A DNA stretch of 64,000 nucleotides from assembly GCA_947359465.1 (NCBI GenBank), contig OX375879.1, positions 123,350,486 to 123,414,485 on the forward strand. Direction: 5' to 3'. The stretch comes from Metellina segmentata (lineage: Eukaryota > Arthropoda > Arachnida > Araneae > Tetragnathidae). The translations under genes were made by a program, and so were the position numbers. Shown piece after piece: positions 24,291 to 34,318 of the stretch (position 1 is its first letter; each line of letters opens with the position of its first letter). The notes beneath the pieces were generated by a model, which saw only the letters and a list, made by a program, of their open reading frames with translations, was not told where the DNA came from and made no database searches.

Positions 24291-25272
24291 TCTGCAACTT
24301 CTTGGTGCGTCGATATTTTTTGTTATATAGAGTACATGTGCTTCAATTATAGAACAAGTGTAAAACTTTCTCTTCGAGCAACAGAGAAGGCCTTATCTCT
24401 GTTAAACACACCTTACCCCAATTATTTTCCCAACACGTGTCTTCTTGAGCTGGAATCCCCCTGCACTCCCTCAAGTCGCAGAGACACGCTTGTTGTTTTC
24501 GTCGCCGCAATGATTTCGTCATTAGCGCCTTTGAGAATTCCTTCGGAATTCCTTGATCCCAAGAAGAACGAGTCCGGATAAGAAGGAATGGGAGATTGCT
24601 TCGCTATCAAACGCGGAAATGGTGGACAAATACCTCAACCGTTTCCCCGAGCGATTTATTGGCATCGCGCAGGAAAGGGGGCTCCTCGCGGTCTGCACGT
24701 CGTGGGGCTCGGTATCACCTGTTGCTGCTGCTGTTTATCAGCTCGGAATCCGGTGTCAGGAATTTTTAAATGGCTATTGATATCAAACTGGGAGGGATGA
24801 AGTGTTGCGGAGTTTCGATTGCGGAGGCTCTTGAGGTGGAAAGGCCTGTTTGCGAAAGCTCGCCACACGGACCCCCCGAGAATTCTTTTCCATTTCACAT
24901 CGAACACTATTCAGAACGTCAAGGTGGGCCCTTAAGAAGGACGAAAAGACTTTTCAATCGCATCAGATTTAACTTATACTATGTGTTGGAGCTTTCGGTC
25001 AAGGGCAGGAGGCTGCTGTTATATGCTGAGTGTTTCAAGTTGCAGTATTGATTCAAAGTAGGAAAAGGGTGGCCCAGAGAGCTCGTCCACTGCGCTAGCG
25101 ACCGTCGAGTTGTAGGGGTGCGATTTATCTGTGTCAAACTTTCATGGTGTGTCTATTACTTGATGTTGCACGTCTTACGCCTGAATGGCCGAAAAAGGGC
25201 ACCTGCCCCTTACAACCCCAACAGCCAATTGCTTTCACAACTATTCATTGGAGTCTAGTAATTTTTCTTGGA
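24291..25272. other. nothing recognised
   Basis: 24400-24950 is GC-richer and carries overlapping open frames of 60-118 codons on both strands, including a Q5 stretch from a CTG-type run near 24725. None has a domain I know. It is probably an unclassified repeat. Confidence 0.3.
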
Positions 25273-25511
25273 AGGTAGTTAATTTACGTCACATTCGAGC
25301 AACACAATGGGCTAATGGTGTTGTTCCGAGACGAATCCCGAAGGGAAAGTTCCGAGGACAACACCTTGTCATTTTGAGTCACGGTCAGATTACGAAAACA
25401 ACACATGAGATAGCACCCCACTCCCCAAACTTCCATGCAGGGCCAAATATGGCCCTTGTGCCACAAAACACCAACCAAACATCAACACATGTCAACGTGA
25501 AGGCAAGAACC
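25273..25511 (-). repeat. SINE with small internal insertion
   Basis: It starts 'ggtagttaatttacgtcac'. The body is interrupted at about 25436-25490 by sequence not in other copies, including the small palindrome agggcc/ggccct. The head is missing. Confidence 0.8.
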
Positions 25512-25767
25512 TAGAAGAGATCTCCGTTGTGTTCGTTTCATTTGTTTGGCAGGGGTTGCTTTTAAGGGCTGAGCAAGGGACTCGTAGGTACGAGATGATC
25601 TTTTACCCTCCAAGTAGTTTCGACGAGATATCTCATTTATCGAAATAAAAAATAATTCCTCTAATGTGGCGAGATATATCGCCATCAACATATTGCGGAT
25701 ATTTTGATTTTGTCTAGATGGTTCGTTTTCTTTTAACATCAAGATACCTCGTTCATCAAGATAGGAA
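25512..25767. repeat. repeat family E ('cgagatatc' words)
   Basis: Several 'gacgagatatctc'-like words occur here. The same words recur at 45310-45420, 50010-50120, 62480-62650 and 63150-63300. No coding potential is visible; boundaries are uncertain. Confidence 0.4.
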
Positions 25768-26074
25768 GGTATTTTATTTAGCGTTCTAATAGAGCAACAC
25801 AACGGGCTACTGACGACGGTCCGGAATCAATCCCCAAAGCTAAAGATCCAAGGACAACGTCATTTTGAACCACGGTCAGATGACGAGTCAACACTTGAGT
25901 TGCCACACCACTCTACAAACCTCCACACCAACCCAACGTGAAGACATTTCAGGCCGCAACAGATTTAACATGCACCAGCCGCCTCTACACCACACGCTTA
26001 CAAACACCCATGCACTGACCCGGATTCGAACCTTCCGATCTAGAGGCTAACACCTTAACCACCAGACCGGTCCG
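25768..26074 (-). repeat. SINE with a different tRNA head
   Basis: The body is the common one ('gagcaacacaacgggctact' to 'gatttaacatgcaccagcc'). The head differs from other copies: on the minus strand it reads 'ggtctggtggttaagg' (A box) and 'ggttcgaatcc' (B box, 26022-26032). Confidence 0.85.
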
Positions 26075-26227
26075 TTCATCAAGATTTGCGAATGGTTTTG
26101 CTAACGCCGATATACCGCGACAAGACAATCACCAGGAGGATCGGTTGTTTCAATCGGAGACATGAGTGAGATGGACATTTCGGACATTGAAACGCATAAA
26201 TGGTACTCATTAGTAAGATTTTATTTT
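26075..26227. other. short spacer, possible family E
   Basis: It has a 'gttcatcaagat' word shared with 25750-25765 and nothing else of note. Confidence 0.3.
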
Positions 26228-26324
26228 AGTATTTTAATTAACGAGGCAACACAACGGGCTATTAAACCGTAAGTGATGGATCCAAGGACAACACCAAGTC
26301 ATTTAAACCACGGTCAGATGTCGA
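26228..26324 (-). repeat. SINE 3' fragment with internal deletion
   Basis: 'tattttaattaacgaggcaa' then 'cacaacgggctatt', followed directly by 'aggacaacaccaagtc'. About 40 bases of the usual body are missing. Confidence 0.8.
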
Positions 26325-26552
26325 TTTAAATCTTTGGACCACACAATTTATAATTTCTTTCATTTAGGTCAAAAACTAAAACCAATCTAATCTCCGTCTC
26401 AGATTTCACTGTCTGGCTTTTTCTGTTGGAGAAACCTTGGTGGGTCAAAGTAAAATGTGTCGTGTACACTATGTTGTCACGGATTCCTTTATCTTTTTTG
26501 TCGTTTGTTGCTTAGCAAGAGAGAAGTTTTAGAACTTCTCTAACTGGAAGTG
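26325..26552. other. nothing recognised
   Basis: Spacer between two SINE copies of opposite orientation. Confidence 0.3.
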
Positions 26553-26849
26553 TCGTGGTAGGCCGGTTGGAAGAGTAATGGATAAGCAATCGGAGGGGTG
26601 CCAGTTCGAAAGAGGTCCAACCGTGTTCACGGAAGCTGGTGTACGTTAAATCTGTCGTAATCTTACATATCCTCAGGTTAGCGTTATGTGGAAGCTTGGA
26701 GAGTAGGGTTTCGGCTCAGGTGTTACTAAGTCATCTGACTGTGGTTCAAAATCGCGTGGTGTTGTCCTCGAATCTTTCCATTGGGAATTAAGAACGCACC
26801 GTTAACACTCTGTGTTGCTCCATTACGACGTTAATTAAAAGTACCTACC
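26553..26849 (+). repeat. SINE, full length
   Basis: It runs from the head 'ggtaggccggttggaagag' through the body to 'gttaattaaaagtacctacc'. It shows all parts in order on the plus strand. The B box is degraded ('agttcgaaag'). Confidence 0.9.
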
Positions 26850-26860
26850 ATAACTAGCCA

Positions 26861-26907
26861 GACTGTAACCGATATACCCATTACAACATTAATTTACTAC
26901 CTACCCA
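26861..26907 (+). repeat. SINE 3' end scrap
   Basis: 'cccattacaacattaattta' then 'ctacctaccc', directly after the previous full copy. It is probably a tail duplication or a very short retroposed copy. Confidence 0.55.
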
Positions 26908-26994
26908 TCTTATGCGGGAGACTAAAATATTTCTTTGTGAAAAAAAAAATGTTTGGATCTCGTTGTGGTTTGCTAGTTTGTTGAACTGAGCAAC

Positions 26995-27269
26995 TGTGGA
27001 GAAATGCAAGGGACTACCAGTGGTGGTCCGGGATCAATCCTGAAGCGAAAGATCCTAGGATTACACCTCGTCACTTTGTACCACGGTGATATGATGAGGT
27101 CACACTAGAGCTGGTAAATCTACAAATTTCGGCATAACGCCAACGCGAGTATGTGTGAGCCCATGATAGATTAAACGGGCGCGTGACCTTAATTCTTTGG
27201 TTGGACCTAGATTCGCACTCTCAGCCCGGTTGCCAATCCGTTACTCTTCCAACCGAGCTACCGGGGCCC
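26995..27269 (-). repeat. SINE, near full length
   Basis: The 3' tail is lost. The body starts 'tggtccgggatcaatcctga'. The head is well kept: 'gccaatccgttactcttcc', then 'aaccgagctaccggggccc'. Confidence 0.85.
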
Positions 27270-28063
27270 TTTTGAAGCATCGAAAAGCGCCTTACTGCTT
27301 GCATTTCTATAGTTAATGTTTAAGTAAAACCTATATTTACTGGTTTGGGAAGTATTTAATTGAATAAAAATGGTCGCAAAAAGAAATCCTTTGACTTTGC
27401 GAATGCTTCCACAGTTTTGCACTATTTTGATTAATATTGCACTATTCCACTTGTTTAATGGTATCTGATAAACCCAAATGATATTTCCTGCTGTTTGCTT
27501 AAGCAGAGCTCTGTATAGAGTTACCTAAAGCGCTTTCGGCTGAGAAGGGTGACAGTCATGTTAAAAAGTCATCGCTCCATTTTCTGAGCAGGCTCTGGCG
27601 CCGCACTTTCATGCTCCATTAGAGTGACGCCATGCGCTTAACAATCGGACTCAATTGAGTCTGAGGCTTCAACAGTTAACGACCATGCTGTAGGGATATG
27701 CTCATTCACTTCGATTCAACACGCTGCCGACACATGACGCAGTGCTTCCCTAAAAGTTACGCATCTTCGTGCACGGCACTCTACTTTACACGTCCCGTTA
27801 CAATAATCCCCGATTTCAGACCGGTCAGTTGGAATAGGGGCCATTTTCAAATATCAAAAGCTCTTTCCTTTCAACTGAACAGAGTTGTGGAATTTGAATC
27901 AAAGCAATCGATGCTAACGCAACTGCATAAAAAACATTTCTTCAAAATTAGGTAACTGAGCTCGTAGCGAAAATAACACGATAAAACAGAAACCATCATG
28001 CCAGAGCCGTAATTTAAATGAAACAACTTTTTTTTAAACTTCTAGCACATTCCTAGATATGAA
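27270..28063. other. nothing recognised
   Basis: Mostly AT-rich. An 85-codon open frame (27698-27955) is unrecognised. No repeat identified. Confidence 0.3.
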
Positions 28064-28329
28064 CGGTAGCCCGGTTAGAAGAACAACGGATTAGCAAATA
28101 AACGTCTTTTTCAAAGAGGGCTGATGCACTTTAAATCTGCCGTGGCCTCAATAGTCCTCACGTTAGCATGGAATTGGGTGAGTGCCAGCTCAAGTGTTTT
28201 TTTCGTCACCTGACCGAGGTTCAAAATAACGAGGCGTTGTCCTTGTATCTTTCCCTTCGGGAATTCACCGCGAACCGTCGCCAATAGCCCGCTGTGGTGT
28301 TCCGGCGACGTCAATAAAATACCAACCTC
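28064..28329 (+). repeat. SINE, near full length
   Basis: The head 'cggtagcccggttagaag' is followed by a degraded B-box region, an intact body and the tail 'aaaataccaacc'. The 67-codon open frame antisense to it is not a gene. Confidence 0.85.
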
Positions 28330-28390
28330 TAACAGTCAAAAATCCGTATTCTTGCTTTTAACACATTTTTGTAGTTGGACACAATACACA

Positions 28391-29420
28391 ATCTACCAAT
28401 AAGTATTTGAGAACCTGTGATAGAAAATAATTTATTCATATTCAATAGTTGGTAGAGCCTCCACGAGAGGCAATTACAGCCTCAACCCTCCGGAGCATGC
28501 TTTCCACGAGTCTTGTATGACGGCTAGTGGTATTTTCTTCCACACGGCTTAGAGAAGACATGCAAGTTCCTTCACCGATTTTGGACGGTTGTTTCACCTT
28601 CCTATTCGGCGTTCCAACTCGTCCCAGAGTTTCTCGATAGGGTTCAGGTCTGGGTTCTTGGCAGGCCAGTCCATTCGGTTAACCCCATTGTCCCCATACC
28701 AATCCATGGTGGGCCTCGCAACCTGACAGCTGGCGTTGTTTCCCAGGAAGTAACATGGGTCCAACCCATAATTCCACCTCCGCCGAACTTTACTGTGGGC
28801 AGGAGGCATTCTCCAGGCAGACCCTTCCATCCGAACATTAGAGAGCGAACCTTGATTAATCGCTCCAGAGAACCCGTTTCCACTGATCTACGGCCCACTT
28901 TTGACGTACACTTTGCACCACATAAACCGAGCGGTTGGACTTTGTGATCTAAAGCTTATGGGCGGTAGCACGACCCTGAAAACCAAGCAGATGTGTTTCC
29001 TTACGGGTGGTATGAATCGCAAAACAACAGTCCCGGATGCATACTCCTTGAGTATGTTTGCCATAGATTGATGCGGTTCTTCCGAATTTTTCTGGACAGC
29101 ACCCGTCGGTGTCCCAGTTTCGTGGGTCTACCAACTTGGGACACATTCCGACAATCACCGCTCGTCTTCCACTTCTGAATCACATAGGCCATTGTCGGTT
29201 CATTCAGCTTGCTAGCTATGTCCCTTAAGGATCGGCCATTTCTGTGATTCCCGACAATTACACCTTTCTCGAAATCGGATAACTCTGCACTTCGTGGCAT
29301 CTTGCATGCGACTCATGCCAATGTTGTTTTCAACACGATGTGTAACGGCGGAGGGAGTGACGTATATTAGCACCGAAAATATCCTCATTTGCATGGATGT
29401 CCAAATACTTAATGGTAGAT
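28391..29420 (-). mobile_element. degenerate Tc1-type transposon
   Basis: It is bounded by imperfect inverted ends: 'atctaccaataagtatttga' at 28391 and, on the other strand, 'atctaccattaagtatttgg' near 29401-29420. It holds the transposase remnant listed separately. A flanking TA duplication is not clear, and the length, about 1.03 kb, suggests internal loss. Confidence 0.65.
28590..29300 (-). pseudogene. decayed Tc1-type transposase
   Basis: The minus strand opens with MPRSAELSDFEKGVIVG and then VIQKWKTSGDCRNVSQVGRP, the first helix-turn-helix and linker of Tc1 transposases. A middle piece has PTVKFGGGGIMGW. The last piece (28594-28700) reads DWPAKNPDLNPIEKLWDELE, carrying the catalytic Glu. 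The segments lie in different frames, so several indels separate them, and the DD part is eroded. This lineage differs from the 51-kb Tc1: its ending LNPIEKLW is the classical Tc1 form. Confidence 0.8.
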
Positions 29421-29579
29421 ACTTATTAGCAGATGCATGAAGTGACCTCCTAGCTACTGCCTTCGAAATGAACTTTTTTCATATCGTTTCCTTCAGGACC
29501 CATTTGTCCAGGTTGAAAGGTAGGTAGTTGATTAACATTCATGAGAGGGCTAAACAACCTTAAAGGTTAACCTAACCTT
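29421..29579. repeat. spacer with SINE tail scrap
   Basis: 29517-29545 reads 'ggtaggtagttgattaac', the reversed end of the SINE. The body is absent. Confidence 0.4.
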
Positions 29580-30167
29580 ACGTGGATAAAGCACTTGTGG
29601 TGAAATTGTTTTATCTGAGCTGTGGCTACGGAAGCGTCACAGAAATCTCAAAAAAGAGGCGAATGAACGCAAAGATCCAATGACTATTAGAAACCTAATG
29701 CATCGTTCAGAGGAAACAGATTCCTTGACAGATCGTCCTCGTCGAGTGCGTAACATCGCAAATGGCAGCAGAATCAACGAGCAGTCGATGCAGTGCACCT
29801 TAAGTTGCCAGAAACACAGGTATAACCCTTATCAAATGTGTTCCAACTCGTGCATGGCGTTTAAAATTTTTATCCATTCAAACAGTAGCAATCGCTTTAT
29901 CCGCTGAAACCATATGATGTTGTGGAAAGAGTTCACAAAGTGGGCTCTCGAAAGTATCGAGGAAGATCCAATGACTTTTTGCCATCTTTTGGATAGATGA
30001 TGCTCATTTTTCCTTGCACGGGAGACTGTTCATACGCATAACTGTAGAATCTGGGCGAAGGAAAATCCACAAGCATGAACAGAAAAGCTGTTAAATGCAC
30101 CGCGATTCACTGGATGGTGTGGCATCACTGCGAGCGTCTCGACCTTTTTCTCTCTTCGAAAAGAAGA

Positions 30168-30222
30168 ATGTCCTCACCTTGGCGTGGTGTGGGGGTTTGG
30201 ATAGTGGGGCGCCAGATCCAAA
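30168..30222 (+). repeat. SINE body fragment inside the old mariner
   Basis: 'gtcctcaccttggcgtggtg' then 'ggtttggatagtggggcgcc' matches the middle of the SINE on the plus strand. Confidence 0.6.
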
Positions 30223-30382
30223 CGTGCCCCTTGAAGAGACGTGCGGAACAATGGGCTGGAGGATCCGTACAGTTATTGGACATCGTTGCCTGAAAATGCT
30301 CAAGGATTGCGTTATTCCATGCCCTGCTTGCGCAGAATCTTTTGAACTCACTTATGTTCGTGCAAGACGAAGCACTTCTATA

Positions 30383-31889
30383 TACAGGGTGGTCCCGAAT
30401 TCATGGTACAAACTTTAATGGTAGGTACAGGACATTGTAACAATGATTTATTGTATAGGAATGTATAGTCGCAAGTGACGCGGTGAGGCGTAAACAGGGG
30501 AAATAAAAGGAAAGAGAAATGGAGTGATCGGTTGGTATCATTGCCGGTAGAGGGCAGTAGATGTCTAGCCGCTGTTGAACATGATGCATCGCAGTAGGGA
30601 AAAGCGCCATTCACAATTGTGCTGCCGTAGACGATGGGTGACTTTACGTATGCAGAAAAAGCAGACATGCATTACATGTACGGCCGTGCAAATGGTAACG
30701 GCAGAGCTGCGTTACGAATGTATCGCGCGGAGTATCCTGATCGACGAATGCCGGATCATAGAATTTTTCAACGGTTACATCGTCAACTTTGTGAAACAGG
30801 TGCGTTCGACGTCAACAGACATGGCGCTGGTCGAGTAAGAGCTGTACGCACTCCAAGGCTGGAAGAAAGCATCTTGAACATTGTGGCTGATAGACCCGAG
30901 TCAAGCACAAGAACTGTTGCGCGTGACGTAGGTGTGAGTCATCAGACTGTATGCAGAGTGTTAAACGAAAATCGCTTACACCCCTTCCATTTTCAGAAAG
31001 TACAAGCATTGAATCCGGCAGATTATCCTCGCCGCGTGAACTTCTGCCTGTGGGTGATGCAGCAATGTACGTTGCAGCCGGATTTCGTAGATTATGTGCT
31101 ATTTACAGATGAAGCGACATTTTCACGCGAGGGTGTCTTTAATGCGCACAATTCCCATGTGTGGGCAACCGATAATCCACATGCAACGCGTCGACATGCG
31201 TTTCAACAACGTTTCAGTATTAATGTGTGGGCTGGTATTGTGAACGACTTTTTGATTGGCCCATACTTACTACCCACGCGGCTCACTGGCGGAAGCTATC
31301 TTATTTTTCTGAAAGAAGTGTTACCACAACTGCTGCATGATGTTCCGATCGCCATTCGTAACCGCATGTGGTTTCAGCACGATGGGGCGCCAGCACACTT
31401 CAGCATTGATGTACGGAATTACCTGAATGCCACGTTTGGTACTCGATGGATTGGGCGTGGTGGACCAGTCCCTTGGCCACCCCGATCTCCCGATTTATCG
31501 AGCCTCGATTACTTTTTATGGGGACATCTAAAGCATCTTGTTTATGAGACTCCAGTTGACTCAGATGAGGATCTCGTCGCTCGCTTATCTGTAGCTGCTG
31601 CAGGTGTACGTGAAATACCAGGCATCTTTGAACGTGTACGCCAATCGCTCCACCGACGCTGTCAAGCATGTATCGATACTGGTGGACGCAATTTTGAACA
31701 ATTACTGTAAACATGACACTTGTCAACAACGCTTTCAATAAAATCTTTGTTTTTCCTTTCGGCCGTTATTTCCCCTGTTTTCGCCTCACCGCGTCACTTG
31801 CGACTATACATTCCTATACAATAAATCATTGTTACAATGTCCTGTACCTACCATTAAAGTTTGTACCATGAATTCGGGACCACCCTGTA
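30383..31889 (+). mobile_element. intact-looking Tc1/mariner-superfamily transposon
   Basis: Length 1507 bp. The terminal inverted repeats are 124 bp (30383-30506 and 31766-31889), start 'tacagggtggtcccgaattc' and differ by one base that I can see. Flanking TA dinucleotides (30381-30382, 31890-31891) are the target duplication. The element encloses one uninterrupted transposase gene. Near-identical ends and an open gene point to a recent insertion. Confidence 0.93.
30634..31710 (+). CDS. mariner-type transposase, full length
   Basis: 358 residues with no stop or frameshift. The N-terminus (about residues 6-60: EKADMHYMYGRANGNG, then FQRLHRQLCETGAF) is the helix-turn-helix domain known as DUF4817, common in arthropod transposases. 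A second helix-turn-helix lies near 90-110 (TVARDVGVSHQTVCRVL). The DDE/D catalytic core shows TDEATF (Asp159), FQHDGAPAHF (Asp250) and PPRSPDLSSLDYFLWGHLK (Asp287). That gives 36 residues between the second and third Asp, against 34 in classic mariners. The enzyme should cut and paste its own element at TA sites. The first ATG is 128 bp inside the left repeat, and a polyadenylation signal AATAAA lies at 31737-31742, so the gene is self-contained. Expression cannot be judged from sequence. Confidence 0.93.
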   Translation: MGDFTYAEKADMHYMYGRANGNGRAALRMYRAEYPDRRMPDHRIFQRLHRQLCETGAFDVNRHGAGRVRAVRTPRLEESILNIVADRPESSTRTVARDVGVSHQTVCRVLNENRLHPFHFQKVQALNPADYPRRVNFCLWVMQQCTLQPDFVDYVLFTDEATFSREGVFNAHNSHVWATDNPHATRRHAFQQRFSINVWAGIVNDFLIGPYLLPTRLTGGSYLIFLKEVLPQLLHDVPIAIRNRMWFQHDGAPAHFSIDVRNYLNATFGTRWIGRGGPVPWPPRSPDLSSLDYFLWGHLKHLVYETPVDSDEDLVARLSVAAAGVREIPGIFERVRQSLHRRCQACIDTGGRNFEQLL

Positions 31890-32116
31890 TATCATCTTTT
31901 GTAAAGCAGTTTTTTGATCAAAGTTAAGGCCGTCTAATTAGCCGATTATATGAGAACATGCGTAGTTTCCGCAAACTTAACACCTGCGGAGTTTTGGCTA
32001 GATGGCTGCCAAAAGTCTCAAGTGTGCATTTGGAGACAGTCTTCATTGGCTCATTCGAAGCATTTCCAACGTCATACTTACAGACCCTGATATGTTTTAC
32101 GCATCTCTGGGTAGAT

Positions 32117-32343
32117 AGTTAGTTGGCATCGCACGGGAGCAACACAACGGGCTATTGATAACTTCCCGGAATCCATCCCGAAGGACAACGTCTAGTAATT
32201 GTGAACTACGGTCCGAAGACAAGGTCAACAACTAAGCCATCCATTCACTTTCCAAACAGCCACATCATGCCAACAAGAGGGCATTTAAGGTCACGACAGA
32301 TTTAACGTGAACCAGCTCCCGTGTATCCGCCGGTCTTTAAATG
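32117..32343 (-). repeat. SINE without head
   Basis: 'gcacgggagcaacacaacgg' through 'gatttaacgtgaaccagctc' to 'ccggtctttaaatgga'. The 5' truncation lies before the tRNA-like part. Confidence 0.8.
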
Positions 32344-32735
32344 GACCACGCATCTGTGAGTGACATTAGCACGCACTTGCACAATGTCATTTGTTGAAGT
32401 GACGGACGTACTGAACAACTGCTTTTGTAGGTTGTTAAAAAATTTAAGTTACAAATGCTACACCAGGTAAAATGGAGGTAATAACACCATTTATCGGTGC
32501 GAATATGAACTATTTCTTTTCTTTGGCAAAAATAAAAATCCGATTCCATGACAAACCTTTTGGTAGAAATCGCACTCTAATAGTACGCCGATATGCTGTT
32601 TTTATATGAAATTTTGAGCATTCTTTCGTAGAAAAGTGACCAACTTCCGAATTTGCTGACTTTGAGTAATGTCCACAAATGTCTTTAAGGTAATGAAGGA
32701 AGGTTATGATAGGAAAGAATTTAATACATTATGTT
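32344..32735. other. nothing recognised
   Basis: AT-rich. 32615-32665 ('agaaaagtgaccaact') resembles 36788-36805, so a family B fragment is possible. Confidence 0.3.
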
Positions 32736-32794
32736 AGGTAGGTAGGTATTTCTATTAACGTCGTACTGTAGCAGCACAATGGGCTATTGGCATT
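32736..32794 (-). repeat. SINE 3' scrap
   Basis: 'aggtaggtaggtatt' is the longest (GGTA)n tail seen here, followed by 'attaacgtcgtactgtagca' and 'gggctattggc'. Confidence 0.75.
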
Positions 32795-33479
32795 ATGGAC
32801 GTGTGAAAACATTTTAATGTTTTTTTATGCTATTAAAAATTAAAGAAATAAAAATCAGCTCTTCCAAAAATGCGCGACACTGGCGCTTTTCTAACAAGGC
32901 ATTTTCTATGTATGTATTTCACTTGCGCATGTAACCCAGCCATTATTTGTAAAAAGCCCAAAAGTATTGAATGAATTATTTTTTATCTGTAAAAATCTGT
33001 AGAAAATAAGAAATGGACTTTTGAGCGCGATTCGATCCCTCCACACCAATAAACCCAGTTCAACTCAGTGACGAATATTCTCCCTTCGAAGTAACAGGTT
33101 CGTTAAACAATTGGAAGGTTGTGTCGAGAACACACACAAGTAGTTTTGACGTGAAAGATTCAAGTGCATTTTGATATAACAGAAAATGCATGCTAAAACA
33201 TCTAAGTGACATAATTGGGTTGTTTTGGAGTAGCTGGAAGATATATTGAGCATTGTAATTCTTTGGAATATTTTACCAGTGAAAAATCAATTATTTCCCA
33301 AGAACTATTTTGAAGGAATTTAAAAAGCGTTTTTATTTTGAATCTTATTGTTTTTACTAGCTGAAATGCCGGGGACCTCACTCGGATTGAAATGGTTAGT
33401 TCTAGATTGAAGAAATTAGTATAGTGTACAATCGAATCACTTTTGTCTTTATAGAATAAATTAATATTTTAAAACCTTT
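32795..33479. other. nothing recognised
   Basis: AT-rich, no open frame or repeat that I can name. Confidence 0.3.
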
Positions 33480-33960
33480 TCTGCATCTTTATGATTTGTA
33501 CAGCTTATTTTAAACACAGATCCTACACATGCATATCCATACATGCAGTAATCATACACCGCACCCTTGACGTATGAAAAAGTTACAAAATGACGTAAGG
33601 TCGTATGTAGATTACTAATACAAAGTAAAATTTTTGGGGAGATTTGGAATTCCCTTTCTAAAATTCTTTTCGTGCTTAACTCAAGTCATAAAATTGACTT
33701 ATACACTGCGAGTGCTCTCGCACTCACAGTCAACAAACAATATCCTTTTTTTCTTGGGCACTCTTGTATCAGGCATGTGGCATTGTCGTGTTTCGCCATA
33801 TTTCAGAGAAGGATAACAAATTAAATTACATTTCATGGCACGCTTACAATAAAATAACTTGTTTTAAGAGGATCCGGGACACAAAAATCGTCAAGTTTTC
33901 GAATTTTTTTTCATTATTAAAAAAATTCTCTGTGTTTTTCTGCTTCAAATGACGTCTAAA
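33480..33960 (-). repeat. repeat family B, copy 3
   Basis: 'acatgcatatccatacatg' (33524-) and 'cactcttgtatcaggcat' (33758-) align in order with 12412- and 12587- of copy 1. Confidence 0.5.
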
Positions 33961-34314
33961 TCATGTTTCTATCTGAATTAGAACTAGAGATATAGTTATT
34001 TTTGTGAGTCGTTGTATTGAAAATCTAACACTCTTGACAGTTGTCATTGCAACAACATTAGCGAAAGACGTTATTTAAGTCTACGGAGACCTTTAAACTA
34101 TATAGAAAAAAAGTAGAACTTGCAAAAATCTAATTAAACCAAAGATTTAAGAGGAAAGAAGTAGTTAGATACTCATCTGGATGCTTTTAAAAGGTATTTA
34201 AGCATTTTATTAAGTGTAAATCGGTCTTTAAAACTTTAAATGCGTTTTTCTCCATGATACATTTTTTCAAGATTTCCTGTATTCAAATTGCTATAAGTCA
34301 AAAACCGATAAAGT
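33961..34314. other. nothing recognised
   Basis: AT-rich flank of the TTAA-bounded element. Confidence 0.3.
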
Positions 34315-34318
34315 TTAA

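Larger units (their letters stand above)
29580..32095 (+). pseudogene. old mariner-type transposase, split by a younger mariner
   Basis: Left part: ALVVKLFYLSCGYGSVTE (29590-), WIDDAHFSLHG (about 29990-30025, first catalytic Asp region) and FVQDEALL at 30357-30380, matching the FMQDGAPPH block of mariner enzymes. The frame is then cut by the 30383-31889 element and resumes after it, with LTPAEFWL at 31977-32000 followed by QKSQV, corresponding to the LTPxDFWLWGYLK block. Stops and frameshifts are frequent, and a SINE scrap sits at 30168-30222. It is dead, and older than its insert. Terminal repeats were not identified. Confidence 0.75.

Noticed and set aside
26010..26074. tRNA gene on the minus strand
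   Set aside because: The box elements are intact, but the sequence runs on directly into the SINE body, so it is a SINE head.
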